A DNA stretch of 64,000 bases. Source: Sphingomonas aerophila. GTDB lineage: Bacteria > Pseudomonadota > Alphaproteobacteria > Sphingomonadales > Sphingomonadaceae. The stretch spans positions 1 through 64,000 of the forward strand of contig NZ_JACIJK010000010.1 in NCBI RefSeq assembly GCF_014199305.1, given 5' to 3'. This document shows, in pieces, positions 9,080 through 18,656 of the stretch. Both the position numbers and the translations under genes were made by a program. Position 1 is the first letter of the stretch; the number at the start of each line of letters is the position of its first letter. The notes under the pieces are model-generated. The model did not search any database, had not been told where the DNA came from, and saw only the letters and a list, made by a program, of their open reading frames with translations.

Positions 9080-9169
9080 GCGAACGCCCCCTGCAGGAGG
9101 CAGTGAATAATCCCCGCCTCGGTTATCGATGGAGTATGTCGGCCGGTCTTTAAGCCAGGAGACCTGGTC

Positions 9170-9379
9170 TCACTTCGACGCGAATTGCCCGGCCTCAGCA
9201 CCGAACTGCTGCTTGGCATGGGAGCGTGCGGCCATGGCGCTCTTGAACAACTCGGGTTGCAGGCTCGACGTCACGATCGGATAATTCTGTGAGTTGAAGC
9301 GGGTATCGCGAATAGTGATCCGGAACTGACCTTCCGCATCTTTGGCGATCAGAAAGGGTTTGACTGGCGTTCTGGACAT
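9170..9379 (-). CDS. Small hypothetical protein (69 aa)
   Basis: Start placed at ATG 9379 because AGAAAGG precedes it with six bases of spacing; an in-frame ATG at 9403 would add eight residues. The protein opens MSRTPVKPFLIAKDAEGQFR and contains an IRDTRFNSQNYPIV segment, then a basic C-terminus. It is probably a small beta/alpha soluble protein. No family recognised. It lies 130 bp downstream of the cold-shock gene on the same strand. Confidence 0.55.
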   Translation of the reverse strand: MSRTPVKPFLIAKDAEGQFRITIRDTRFNSQNYPIVTSSLQPELFKSAMAARSHAKQQFGAEAGQFASK

Positions 9380-9476
9380 GGGAGCCTTTCTCACGTCGCC
9401 CACGGTGATCTACGCTCCAGGCGTGACTAGCCGAGCGGATCTGTGCGACGCTTCAGTTATGAATTCGAACGGGCAA

Positions 9477-9501
9477 CGGCGGACGCTTTTGGCATCCGCC
9501 G
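9477..9501 (-). terminator. Stem-loop downstream of the cold-shock gene
   Basis: On the minus strand a 10-bp stem with one G-U pair and a 5-nt loop forms just after the cold-shock coding region. Arms are 9477-9486 and 9492-9501. The following bases are only weakly T-rich, so termination is plausible, not certain. Confidence 0.45.
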
Positions 9502-9508
9502 CAGTCCA

Positions 9509-9715
9509 TCATGCGTCCTGCAGGTTGACAGCAGACGTCTTGCCGCGACGATCGGTCTCGAGCTCATAGGACACGCGCTGGTCCTTATTGAGCGTGGCCA
9601 TGCCCGCGCGCTCAACGGCCGAAATATGGACAAACGCGTCGCCACTGCCGTTTTCCGGCGCGATGAAACCATAGCCCTTGTCGTTATTAAAAAATTTTAC
9701 GGTGCCATTGATCAT
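9509..9715 (-). CDS. Cold-shock domain protein, CspA family
   Basis: 68-residue single cold-shock domain binding single-stranded RNA/DNA. RNP1 is visible as KGYGFI (13-18) and RNP2 as DAFVHIS (26-32), with the usual opening MINGTVKFFN. AAGGA sits seven bases before ATG 9715. Such proteins act as RNA chaperones at low temperature or in stationary phase. The roughly 500 bp upstream could include the long 5' leader typical of csp mRNAs, but no conserved cold-box was identified. A stem-loop follows the gene. Confidence 0.95.
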   Translation of the reverse strand: MINGTVKFFNNDKGYGFIAPENGSGDAFVHISAVERAGMATLNKDQRVSYELETDRRGKTSAVNLQDA

Positions 9716-10214
9716 GAGAATATCCTTGTCCCATGGTGTCGGGCATGCGCCAACAACGGCACATCCCGGCGTCTTGAAGCTAGAAAGGACAAGGGGAGGA
9801 GCCGAGGCGGCCCGTCATCCGTCGCAGGCGACGTTCAGCCCAACCAATATAGGCCTGCTTCCGGGATTTACTACCCCAGGTCTCGGAAACTCTTCTTGAT
9901 CGGTGATCGAGGTAGCGCATCCACGTGAACTCTCACCTCCTCTGTCGAAAGAAGCGCGAGGCTAATACCAGTTTGCCTGGCGCGAGCGGCGGGCGAGCGG
10001 GATCGGGCGGTTTCCCTAGCCCTGATGGCTGGTTTGGCCCCACGGTGCCGAATGTCTCGTGACCCGTAGCTGCGGCAACGGCCAATCGCGCCGTGTTGGG
10101 AACCGACGGTGGCGCCGTAGCACGAGGAAGGTCGCGCAATTGGACGCCCATCTCCGCTTCGAACCAGGCTTAAGCCTTTGATCAGGAACCGTTCACGGGG
10201 TTGGACGACGCCAT
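9716..10214. other. Divergent intergenic region
   Basis: About 500 bp between the leftward cold-shock gene and the rightward hybrid kinase gene. It presumably holds both promoters. No convincing ORF, repeat or promoter box was identified. Confidence 0.4.
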
Positions 10215-12218
10215 GTGTTCGATGATACGGGCCGCAAGATGCTAAGTTTCATGATCGGCGGCGGCGAAATGGGCGCGGCCATCCGCGCACATCGCTGGAT
10301 CGACACTCCCCTCGGTGCGCCCGAGCAATGGCCATCCTCGCTGAAGGCCCTGGTTGGCGTCCTGCTTGACGCGAAGCAGCCAATGTTCGTGGTTTGGGGA
10401 CCTGATCAGACGCTTCTTTACAATGACGGCTACGCGACCGTTCTGGCGGGCAAACATCCAGGCGCACTCGGTCGGCCGTTCCTTGAAGTCTGGTCGGAGC
10501 TGAAAGCGGACCTGAGGCCGATCGTGGAGCAGGCCTATGCCGGATCGGCCGTCCATATGGACGATATCACGCTGGTCATGGAGCGCCGTGGTTTTAGCGA
10601 GGAAACGCACTTCGCATTTTCATACACGCCAATCCGGGGAGAGGCGGGCAACGTCCAGGGCTTCTTCTGCGCCTGCACAGAGATCACCGACCAGGTCTTT
10701 GCCGACCGGCGATCCGCCGCCGAGCGGGAAGGCTTGTTCAGGCTGTCCCGCGACCTGTTTTGCGTGGGCAGTTTCGACGGTTTCCTGAAATCGGTGAATC
10801 CCGCGTGGTCGAGGCTGCTTGGCCGATCGGACGAAGACCTGCTCGCAAAGCCATTTTCAGAAATCGTACACCCGGACGATCTGCCCACGACGGCGGACGT
10901 GCTCGCGAAGCTGAGCAGGGGCGAGCCGGTTCACCAGTTCCACGTGCGGCTGCTCAAGGCGGATGGAGCTCCGGTCCAGTTTGCCTGGTCGGCGGTCCCG
11001 GACTCGAACCATGCCTCCAACACGTTCTACAGCGTGGGCCGCGACATCTCCGAAGAGCTGCGCCGCGAGGAGATGCTGCGGCAAAGCCAGAAGATGGAGG
11101 CAGTCGGGCAGCTCACGGGCGGGCTCGCGCATGACTTCAACAATCTGCTTGCCGGCGTCCTGGGCTCGCTTGAACTTATCAACATGCGGCTCGCGCAGGG
11201 ACGCATCGCGGAAGTCGAGAAATACGCTACCGCAGCCCAGGGCGCTGCCAGCCGCGCCGCAGCCCTGACGCACAGACTGCTCGCCTTTTCACGACGCCAG
11301 ACGCTGGCGCCCAAGCCGACGGACGTGAAGAAGCTGGTTTCCGGCATGGAGGACCTGATCGGCCGGACCATTGGTTCAAACATCCAGCTCGAGACGGTGA
11401 ACGCCGCGGGGCTCTGGCCTAGCCTGATCGATCCGAGCCAGCTCGAAAACGCGATCCTGAACCTGTGCATCAACGCTCGCGACGCGATGCCGGATGGGGG
11501 CAAGATCACGATTGAGACCGGCAACAAATGGATGGACCATCGTGCCGCGAAGGAACGAGGGCTGGAGCCGGGCCAGTATATTTCGCTCTGCGTCTCCGAC
11601 ACAGGCACGGGGATGACGCCCGAAGTAATTGAGAAGGCGTTTGAGCCGTTCTTCACGACGAAGCCGATCGGCGTCGGGACGGGGCTCGGTCTCTCGATGA
11701 TCTATGGCTTTGCTCAACAATCCGGAGGCGCCGTTCGGATCTACTCGGAACCGGGCCAGGGAACGCTGGTCTGCATCTACCTGCCGCGACATTGGGGCGA
11801 GACGGAAAACGAAGACTCGATCGCCGACCTGACCGATGCTCCACGGGGCGAGGGCGAGACGGTGCTCGTCGTTGACGATGAGCCAACCGTACGAATGCTG
11901 GTCACGGAGACGCTGGCCGACCTGGGGTACAACGCCATTGAAGCAGAGGACGGGGCAGCGGGCTTGAAGGTGCTCAACTCCGGGGCATGCGTCGATCTGC
12001 TCGTGACCGACGTTGGTCTGCCCGGTGGACTGAACGGGCGGCAGGTAGCCGATGCTGCGCGCGCGCTTCGCCCAGACCTGAAGGTGCTATTCATCACCGG
12101 CTATGCCGAGAATGCGGTACTCAGCCATGGCCACCTGGATCCGGGGATGCACGTGCTCACCAAGCCGTTCGCCATGGATGCACTTGCCAGCCGCATCCGA
12201 CAGCTGATCGAGGGATGA
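10215..12218 (+). CDS. Hybrid sensor histidine kinase / response regulator
   Basis: Up to 667 residues. Order: N-terminal GGGEMGAAIRAHRWIDTPLG module with a PAS-like domain (about 15-165), a second PAS domain (about 172-280), a HisKA region with H306 in the LTGGLAHDFNN box, HATPase with N-box near 412-420, G1 DTGTGM (462-467) and G2 GTGLGL (488-493), then a receiver domain with DD554-555, phospho-acceptor D599 and K650. No transmembrane segment, so a cytoplasmic sensor, probably of light, redox or a small ligand. The frame opens with GTG 10215; ATGs at 10239 and 10251 are possible starts and fit relatives that begin close to GGGEMG. No partner regulator is adjacent. Confidence 0.93.
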   Translation: MFDDTGRKMLSFMIGGGEMGAAIRAHRWIDTPLGAPEQWPSSLKALVGVLLDAKQPMFVVWGPDQTLLYNDGYATVLAGKHPGALGRPFLEVWSELKADLRPIVEQAYAGSAVHMDDITLVMERRGFSEETHFAFSYTPIRGEAGNVQGFFCACTEITDQVFADRRSAAEREGLFRLSRDLFCVGSFDGFLKSVNPAWSRLLGRSDEDLLAKPFSEIVHPDDLPTTADVLAKLSRGEPVHQFHVRLLKADGAPVQFAWSAVPDSNHASNTFYSVGRDISEELRREEMLRQSQKMEAVGQLTGGLAHDFNNLLAGVLGSLELINMRLAQGRIAEVEKYATAAQGAASRAAALTHRLLAFSRRQTLAPKPTDVKKLVSGMEDLIGRTIGSNIQLETVNAAGLWPSLIDPSQLENAILNLCINARDAMPDGGKITIETGNKWMDHRAAKERGLEPGQYISLCVSDTGTGMTPEVIEKAFEPFFTTKPIGVGTGLGLSMIYGFAQQSGGAVRIYSEPGQGTLVCIYLPRHWGETENEDSIADLTDAPRGEGETVLVVDDEPTVRMLVTETLADLGYNAIEAEDGAAGLKVLNSGACVDLLVTDVGLPGGLNGRQVADAARALRPDLKVLFITGYAENAVLSHGHLDPGMHVLTKPFAMDALASRIRQLIEG

Positions 12219-12393
12219 GCTGCCCGACGGCTGTGCTGCGTCACGCCGAAGGTCTCCACACTCTCGTGTGAGGGTGTATGCTCCCGCGTGAAGCCGTCAG
12301 TCACCGCCAGGACTCGGAGGGTCCGCCAATAGCGCTGCTTGGACCCTCGCCCGACGGCCAAGGCAGCCAAATCGATCAGCCAGGCCCCGGAGC

Positions 12394-13155
12394 TCAGTTT
12401 TTCAGACGCCAACCGCTCTTGAAGATCCAGGCGACGATGGCGAGGCAGGTCACAAGAAAAGCCAGCGCCACGGCCAGACTGACGACAATGTCGACGTCGC
12501 CCTGGCCGAAGAAGCTCCACCGAAATCCGCTGATCAGATATACAACTGGATTGAACAGGCTGATCGTCCGCCACGGTTGCGGCAGCAGGTCGATCGAATA
12601 AAAGCTTCCGCCCAGAAAGGTGAGTGGCGTGAGCAGCAGCAGCGGCACGAAATTCAGCTGCTCGAAGCTTTTTGCCCATATCCCAAGGATGAAGCCGAAC
12701 AGGCTGAACGCGACCGACGTGAGCAACAGGAATGCGATCATCGCGCCCGGATGCACCACCCGAATGGGGACGAAGAAGGCGGAAGTTGCAAGGATGATGG
12801 CGCCGATGACGACGGATTTCGTTGCTGCGGCGCCGACATAGCCAAGCACCAGTTCCATCGCCGATATGGGTGCGGACAGGAGTTCGAACATCGTGCCGGT
12901 GAACTTGGGAAAGTAGATGCCGATCGACGCGTTCCCGACGCTCTGCGTCAGCAAGGAGAGCATGATAAGGCCGGGCACAATAAAGCTGCCATACCCAACC
13001 CCATCCACGCTTTGCATGCGGCTGCCGATCGCCCCGCCGAAGACGATGAAGTAAAGGCTGGTGGTCAGCACCGGTCCGACGAGGCTCTGCCAGAGTGTTC
13101 GAAGCGATCGGGCCATTTCGAAGCGATAGATCGCCCAGATACCGTGCAGGTTCAC
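12394..13155 (-). CDS. ABC-2 type transporter permease
   Basis: 253-residue inner-membrane permease with six hydrophobic segments and the ABC-2 signature region ([21 protein letters not shown], then [14 protein letters not shown]). It closely resembles the YadH/NodJ group of exporter permeases. Its start overlaps the end of the upstream ATPase gene by 4 bp (ATGA), so the two form one exporter. Substrate unknown; this group has been linked to lipids, polysaccharides and drugs. Confidence 0.92.
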   Translation of the reverse strand: MNLHGIWAIYRFEMARSLRTLWQSLVGPVLTTSLYFIVFGGAIGSRMQSVDGVGYGSFIVPGLIMLSLLTQSVGNASIGIYFPKFTGTMFELLSAPISAMELVLGYVGAAATKSVVIGAIILATSAFFVPIRVVHPGAMIAFLLLTSVAFSLFGFILGIWAKSFEQLNFVPLLLLTPLTFLGGSFYSIDLLPQPWRTISLFNPVVYLISGFRWSFFGQGDVDIVVSLAVALAFLVTCLAIVAWIFKSGWRLKN

Positions 13156-14081
13156 GCCCGTTCCCCCACCAGTTCGACGAAGATGTCTTCGAGGCTCGAT
13201 TTGGAGGTTTCGAGGTCCTTGAACGCGATATGCCGATCCGCGAGTGCGCTCAGCAGCGAAGGGATGCCGGTATCCTCCTCGGTCGAGTCAAAGACGTAGC
13301 GGAGCGTCTTGCCCTCGTTCGCCAAACTGAGCTGCCAGCGCTCGAGGCCGTCGGGCACCGCGTCGAGCGGTTCGACCACCGTCAGCTCGAGTTCGCGCTT
13401 GCCCAGCTTCTGCATCAGCGCGGTCTTTTCGTCGACGAGCAGCAGCTTGCCCTTGTTGATGACGCCAACGCGGTCGGCCATCTCTTCGGCCTCTTCGATG
13501 TAGTGCGTGGTCAGGATGACTGTGGTGCCGCGTTCGCGGAGACGATGAACCAGCTTCCACATGTCACGGCGCAATGCCACGTCGACGCCAGCGGTGGGCT
13601 CGTCGAGGAACAGGATCTCGGGTTCGTGGGCGAGCGCCTTTGCGATCAGCACGCGCCGTTTCATGCCGCCCGACAGTTCCATGATCTTGGCGTGGCGCTT
13701 GTCCCACAGCGACAGGTCGCGCAGAACCTGCTCGATATACGCGCTGTGACCCGATCGGCCGAACAGTCGGCGTGAGAACGTGACCGTGGCCAGCACCGTT
13801 TCGAACATGTCGACTGACAGTTCTTGCGGCACGAGGCCGATGCGGGACCGCGCCGCCTTGTAGTCGGTGAGCGCGTCATGACCGGCAACTCGGATCGTGC
13901 CCGTGGAGGGTGTGACGATCCCGCAGATGATGCTGATCAACGTGGTCTTGCCGGCACCGTTCGGACCCAGAAGTGCGAAGATCTCGCCTTTGTGGATCGT
14001 GAGGTCCAGGTCGTGGAGCGCGGTGAATCCGCCCTTGTAGGTCTTGGATACGCCGGTCACGGCGAGGATTGGTTCTGGCAT
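13152..14081 (-). CDS. ABC transporter ATP-binding protein
   Basis: 309 residues from ATG 14081, preceded by AAAGGGAC; an upstream extension to 14171 is rejected because it lacks a ribosome binding site and the domain begins at [15 protein letters not shown]. Walker A is GPNGAGKTT, the signature is ELSGGMKRR, Walker B is [12 protein letters not shown], and the H-loop is TTHY. The C-terminal 80 residues are the regulatory extension typical of ABC-2 partners such as YadG. It pairs with the overlapping permease gene. Start region faces the divergent Na+/H+ antiporter gene. Confidence 0.94.
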   Translation of the reverse strand: MPEPILAVTGVSKTYKGGFTALHDLDLTIHKGEIFALLGPNGAGKTTLISIICGIVTPSTGTIRVAGHDALTDYKAARSRIGLVPQELSVDMFETVLATVTFSRRLFGRSGHSAYIEQVLRDLSLWDKRHAKIMELSGGMKRRVLIAKALAHEPEILFLDEPTAGVDVALRRDMWKLVHRLRERGTTVILTTHYIEEAEEMADRVGVINKGKLLLVDEKTALMQKLGKRELELTVVEPLDAVPDGLERWQLSLANEGKTLRYVFDSTEEDTGIPSLLSALADRHIAFKDLETSKSSLEDIFVELVGERA

Positions 14082-14351
14082 GAAGTCCCTTTGCCGCGCG
14101 TAGATAGGAGCCGGTAGGGGTACATGAAAGCCGTGCAAGGGTGTTCGGCTCACCAGCATCGCCCCTTTCAACGGGGATCATCCGGGGTGGCAGTTCTGGT
14201 CACGCTGAGGTCCGCCTGCGCACCTGACTGCCGGTGGGCTGGCGCGGCGACGGCGGATTGGCCTTGCAGCCGACCTTAGCTGCCTGGCCCGGTTGACCGG
14301 GCTCGGCCTGACCCGCAGTGTTTCCCAATTCCGCACCTAGAAGGGACTTGC

Positions 14352-15935
14352 GTGCACCCCGTAGCCAATTTCGAGCTGATCATCGGCATGTTCCTGGCGG
14401 TGCTCGGGCTCCATTATCTTGCTCGGCGCCTTGCGCTGCCGCCGGCGGCCGCGCTGCTCATCGGGGGCGGCGCCCTGGCCTTTCTCCCAGGGCTGCCGAT
14501 CATCACCATTGATCCGGAACTCGTCCTTGTGGTGTTCCTGCCACCGCTGTTGATGGACGGGGCATGGTTCACCGCCATCGCTCCCTTCCGCCGTCACATG
14601 GCGGGTATCCTGTCGCTGGCCGTTGGTGCCGTTCTCTTCACGACCCTGGTCGTGGCTGTCGTTGCCAAGCTTCTCATGCCGTCCCTTCCTTGGGCTGCGT
14701 GCGCCGCACTGGGGGCGATCCTGTCGCCGCCGGATGCGGTTTCCGCCCGGGCCGTGCTTCAGCGGGTCAAACTGCCTCGCAAGTTATCCACGCTGCTGGA
14801 GGGTGAGAGCCTGCTGAACGATGCGACCGGCCTGGTGTTGTTTCGCTTCGCCGTTGCGGCAGTATTGACCGGAAGCTTCAGCCTTGGCGCGGCAACAAGC
14901 AGCTTCTTCCTGCTTGTTGCCGGTGGGGTCGCCGTGGGGGGTGCCATTGGCGGCGTGTGGGTCCTGCTTCTGCGGCGTCTGGGGGACGATACCCTGATGA
15001 TCGCCGCGACGGTGCTGGTCTGCTGGAGCGCGTACATCGGCGGCGAGATGCTTCACGTTTCCGGGGTCATTGCGGTCGTTTCAGCCGGCCTGACCTGCGG
15101 CTGGTACCAGCACGTCGTGTTCAGCGCGAGCGTCCGCATTCGCGCAATGGCGTTCTGGCAGGTCCTGGTGTTCCTGCTCGAAGCCGCTGTTTTCATGCTG
15201 ATTGGCTTTTCGCTCCGTAGTTTGCTGGAGCGGGTCGGCGGTGCCGCGGTCGTAGCGGACACGATGGCAGCGCCTGTCCTCCTGATCGTGGCCGCCGTGG
15301 TTCTTGCCAGGTTCGTCTGGGTATTCGGCGTCGACACCCTTCTGGCGGCTTTCCGGCAGGCTGGCTGGAAACGTGTAACTCCGCTCGGCCCGCGTGCTGC
15401 CCTGGTGATGAGCTGGGCAGGCATGCGGGGCGTGGTGACGCTGGCGGTTGCGCTGTCGCTTCCTGACACGATGCCGGGTCGTGATCTGATGCTGGTCGCC
15501 GCCTTCGCGGTTATTCTGGTCACCGTACTGGTGCAGGGCACATCCCTTGGCTGGCTGATCCAGTTGGCCAAGCCAGCGGAAGATGCGAATGCGGCTCTGC
15601 CGCTCGACCTGCAGGCTGCTGAGGCAGCCATTTTTCAGGCACAGCTGAAGTCTGTCGAGCGGCAGGCATACGCCGCGGACGGTTCGCTCCTTCACCCGCA
15701 ACTCCTCAGGCGATATCGGACGCGCGCCACTGCGGGCGAAGCCTTTCAAGGCACAGCTGAAGAACGCACTGCGGCCATCGCCAGCCACTTCGATGTTATC
15801 ATCGGCGCCGTCGACGCGGGACGCGCGGAACTCGTTCAACTACACCGCGATGGCAAGATCGACGACGAGACCCTCCATGATCTGGAGCGCGACCTCGACC
15901 TTGAGGAACTCGCGGCTGCTGCGGCAAAGGGCTGA
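14352..15935 (+). CDS. Na+/H+ antiporter, CPA1 family
   Basis: 527 residues starting at GTG 14352 with AAGGGA six bases upstream. About 12 membrane spans (to about residue 410) include the CPA1 hallmarks GAILSPPDAVSARAVL and EGESLLNDATGLVLF, whose acidic residues bind cations, and a later MSWAGMRGVVTLAVALSLP. A cytoplasmic tail of about 110 residues follows, ending in a charged helix (ETLHDLERDLDLEELAA). The predicted role is Na+ or K+ efflux in exchange for protons, hence pH and salt homeostasis. It appears monocistronic. Confidence 0.94.
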   Translation: MHPVANFELIIGMFLAVLGLHYLARRLALPPAAALLIGGGALAFLPGLPIITIDPELVLVVFLPPLLMDGAWFTAIAPFRRHMAGILSLAVGAVLFTTLVVAVVAKLLMPSLPWAACAALGAILSPPDAVSARAVLQRVKLPRKLSTLLEGESLLNDATGLVLFRFAVAAVLTGSFSLGAATSSFFLLVAGGVAVGGAIGGVWVLLLRRLGDDTLMIAATVLVCWSAYIGGEMLHVSGVIAVVSAGLTCGWYQHVVFSASVRIRAMAFWQVLVFLLEAAVFMLIGFSLRSLLERVGGAAVVADTMAAPVLLIVAAVVLARFVWVFGVDTLLAAFRQAGWKRVTPLGPRAALVMSWAGMRGVVTLAVALSLPDTMPGRDLMLVAAFAVILVTVLVQGTSLGWLIQLAKPAEDANAALPLDLQAAEAAIFQAQLKSVERQAYAADGSLLHPQLLRRYRTRATAGEAFQGTAEERTAAIASHFDVIIGAVDAGRAELVQLHRDGKIDDETLHDLERDLDLEELAAAAAKG

Positions 15936-16330
15936 CGACCAGAGGCGCATTCTCAAAGGCGCTCGATCAATAACAGGCGTATTGAGCCGCGGCTCAGGGA
16001 CCTTCCACCGCCGAACGGTCCGGTAGCCCACAGCTCCAGCCGCGCGCTGTTAAGTCCGACCCGAGGTCTTGATGTGCCGTACTTCGGAACGTCGCCAGCC
16101 GTCTCGTCATCCCTGTTTGCGGTTCAACCAGCGTAAGGCGGGCCACAAGGGAAGCGGCGCCGTCATGCGGTTCGGGGAGCAGTTGCTGCCGAACTCATGC
16201 GAGCATCTCAGCAGGCTGCAACGGTGGGAGGCGCTGGCAACAGAGGCGGTGCTTGCCGACGCATGACCCCGCGTGCCGGCGTACAGGCGGCAGCTTATCC
16301 TGGCCGCCCCGCATACCCATATCCGGCCTC
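15936..16330. other. Intergenic, no supported gene
   Basis: About 395 bp between the antiporter and the SirB1-like gene. Open frames here are short and basic with no recognisable domain, and no terminator stem with T-run was found. Confidence 0.4.
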
Positions 16331-17128
16331 ATGAACGAGGACCTGAACCTGCTCGGCCTGATCGACGAGGAAGAGATCTTGCTTGACGAGGCTGCGCTGT
16401 CGCTGGCGCTTCTGGATCATCCGGGCACCGACCTTGCCCCTTATCATGACCTGCTCGATACTATGGCGACGCGGCTGGAGTCCGTTGGCGGCGCGGAAAC
16501 GCCGTCGGAGCGCGCCGACGCCCTGGCCGCGGTGCTCGCGGGCGAGTTCGGCTTTGTTGGTGACGTCGAAAGCTATGACGACCCGGCGAATGCCGACCTG
16601 ATCAGCGTCCTCGATCGCCGCCGGGGATTGCCCGTGAGCCTGGCGATCGTCTGGGTCTCAATGGCGCGCCGCCTCGGCTGGAGCGCCGATGTGCTCGATG
16701 TTCCGGGCCATGTCCTCGTTGTCCTTGGCGCGGAAGTGGCGCCCGTGATCGTCGACCCGTTCGCGCAGGGCGTGCGCGTCGGCGCTGAGCGGTTGGCGGA
16801 GCTGGTCGAGGCATCCGCAGGCAAGCGGCGTGCTGTGACGCATGTGGCAGCGATGCCGAACCGGGCCGTGCTCGTCCGGCTCCTTCAGAACCAGGCGTCG
16901 CGTGCGGAGCAGGCGGGCAAGGGACGGCGCGCTCTCGAACTATACGTCCGCATGACGACGATGGCGCCAGCCTTTCCACATCTGTGGTGGGAGCGCGCCC
17001 GGCTTGAACTTGTCGACCATGCGTTTGGCGCGGCGCGCGGCAGCCTTGGTGCGATGCTGGAGCTCACACGCGACCCGGAGCTGCGTCGCCATGTGACCGA
17101 AGCGCTCGGCCGCTTGCCACCGGAATGA
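16331..17128 (+). CDS. SirB1-like transglutaminase-fold/TPR protein
   Basis: 265 residues from ATG 16331; an upstream in-frame extension to 16253 is Pro/Arg-rich and discarded. It matches the SirB1 family: a transglutaminase-like domain (about 30-190) with ISVLDRRRGLPVSLAIVW, then GHVLVVLG and VIVDPFAQG, and a C-terminal tetratricopeptide-like region (about 195-265). The usual Cys of active transglutaminases is replaced here in LPVSLAIVW, as in many family members, so it is probably a non-catalytic or differently acting protein. Biological role is poorly understood. No clear SD, so the start is moderately certain. Confidence 0.85.
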   Translation: MNEDLNLLGLIDEEEILLDEAALSLALLDHPGTDLAPYHDLLDTMATRLESVGGAETPSERADALAAVLAGEFGFVGDVESYDDPANADLISVLDRRRGLPVSLAIVWVSMARRLGWSADVLDVPGHVLVVLGAEVAPVIVDPFAQGVRVGAERLAELVEASAGKRRAVTHVAAMPNRAVLVRLLQNQASRAEQAGKGRRALELYVRMTTMAPAFPHLWWERARLELVDHAFGAARGSLGAMLELTRDPELRRHVTEALGRLPPE

Positions 17129-17391
17129 TGCTGCAAGAAACTGCGTCTTTGGCTTGGTCCCGACCCGGCGAAGCGTTCCTCTGCAGCAGTTCTTGACGGC
17201 CTGTGCGACACCCGTGCGCCGATCACTTCGGCGGTGCCGGGCACAACATCGCCGGCGATGCTGGTGCTCTGCGGCACGTGGCACGATTTCTTCGGCGACC
17301 GAGTGCTGCGCCATTATTGTGACGAAGTGAACCCGGCCACTCGAGATCCGTCAGTGCCGAACGCCTTCGGTTGGTCTGTCTGCGATCGAGG

Positions 17392-17574
17392 TCAGCCCAG
17401 GCGCTTGGGTGAGGGGCACTGGTTTACGGGTGTTTCCCGCCGCCAGGGCGCTTCATATGTACGCGCAGCGAGCCGTTCGAACGCAAAGCGGGTCTGGCGC
17501 CAGCGATCTGTCACGAATGCAGCAAAGTCGCCGTGCCGCTCCGCCCAGATCGGGGTCAGGAAATCATCGTGCAT
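17392..17574 (-). CDS. Small hypothetical protein (60 aa)
   Basis: 60 residues from ATG 17574, preceded on the minus strand by GAGGAGAAC at ideal spacing, which is the main support. Sequence begins MHDDFLTPIWAERHGDFAAF and is rich in W, F and R. No domain recognised and no signal peptide. It is divergent from the LysR-type gene at 17689, a position often held by a target of the regulator, so it could be regulated by it (inference). Confidence 0.55.
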   Translation of the reverse strand: MHDDFLTPIWAERHGDFAAFVTDRWRQTRFAFERLAARTYEAPWRRETPVNQCPSPKRLG

Positions 17575-17688
17575 GGCTGTTCTCCTCGTCCACCCGTGGC
17601 AAGAGGATCGTCGCGGGCAGGGGCAAATCTATGCTTTCGCTGGTGGTGTCGCCAACGAAACGCTGGACCTTGTTGATAAGCTGAGCTT

Positions 17689-18606
17689 ATGATCTCACGC
17701 GTGCGCCACCTGCCGCCGCTACCTGCCATTCGCGTGTTCGAGGCGGCCGCGCGCCATGAGAACTTCACCGCTGCCGCGAACGAACTCGGCCTCACGCAGG
17801 CTGCGGTCAGCTATCAGATGCGTGTGCTGGAGGAGCGGCTCGGGACGGCGCTTTTCCGCCGTGAAAAGAAGCGGGTGAAGCTGACGGAGGCGGGCCGCCG
17901 GGCGGCGGGGGAGATCAGCCGCGCCTTTGACGTTCTGGACGGCGCCTTTGCGCAGCTTCGCACCGAAAGCGAGGCGATGCTGACGGTTTCCACCTCCACG
18001 ACATTCGCGAATACCTGGTTCGCCCGCCGGTTGGGCGTGTTCCAGATGGCAAACCCCGGCATGGCAGTCCGACTGGTAGCAAGCGACGCGCTGGTCGACT
18101 TTGCGGCGGACGAGGTGGACGTGGCAGTGCGCAGCGGGCGCGGGCAGTGGCCGGGCCTGGTGGCCGACCGGCTGATCGACATCGATTTCACGCCGATGTG
18201 CTCGCCCGGGTTCCTCGCCGCGCATGGCGGCAGGCTGGAGCCGGCGGACCTTCTGACGCTCCCCGTGATCAGCCCGCAGGACGACTGGTGGCGCGTCTGG
18301 CTGCGGGAGGCCGGTGTGGACGTGCCCGGCGGGTCCATCCGTCCCGGAGTGCGCCTGGACTCACAAGCGAACGAAGGCGCCGCCGCGATCGCAGGGCAGG
18401 GGATGGCGGTGCTGACGCCCTTCTTCTGGCGCGATGACGTTGCCGAGGGACGGCTGGTGCGCCCGTTCACGCAGGTCACGTCGCTGGGGCACGGCTATTG
18501 GTTCGTGTGCGCCGAACACCGCCGGCAGATGCCCAAGATCAAGCGGTTTCGCGAGTGGCTGCTCGCCGAGGTCGCGAGCGACCTGTTGAAGGACAACACG
18601 CCCTGA
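17689..18606 (+). CDS. LysR-family transcriptional regulator, GcvA-like
   Basis: 305 residues. The N-terminal winged HTH (about 8-67) has the GcvA-type opening LPPLPAIRVFEAAARHENFTAAA and the recognition-helix region LTQAAVSYQMRVLEERLG. The C-terminal effector domain (about 95-295) is the periplasmic-binding-protein fold. GcvA-like proteins regulate nearby metabolic genes in response to small molecules. The neighbouring divergent 60-aa gene is the only obvious local target; the hydrolase gene 18657-19331 converges from the other side. Confidence 0.93.
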   Translation: MISRVRHLPPLPAIRVFEAAARHENFTAAANELGLTQAAVSYQMRVLEERLGTALFRREKKRVKLTEAGRRAAGEISRAFDVLDGAFAQLRTESEAMLTVSTSTTFANTWFARRLGVFQMANPGMAVRLVASDALVDFAADEVDVAVRSGRGQWPGLVADRLIDIDFTPMCSPGFLAAHGGRLEPADLLTLPVISPQDDWWRVWLREAGVDVPGGSIRPGVRLDSQANEGAAAIAGQGMAVLTPFFWRDDVAEGRLVRPFTQVTSLGHGYWFVCAEHRRQMPKIKRFREWLLAEVASDLLKDNTP

Positions 18607-18656
18607 GCTTTACAGGCGAGCCTGGTTCCAAGACCACTGGCGAGAGGAGGGCGGCG

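Noticed and set aside
16069..16266. 65-aa plus-strand open frame
   Set aside because: Basic, low-information sequence without a domain; no good SD.
17234..17692. Plus-strand open frame of about 150 aa before the LysR gene
   Set aside because: It runs opposite the better supported 60-aa gene (17392-17574) and ends at the LysR start; no domain or ribosome site.
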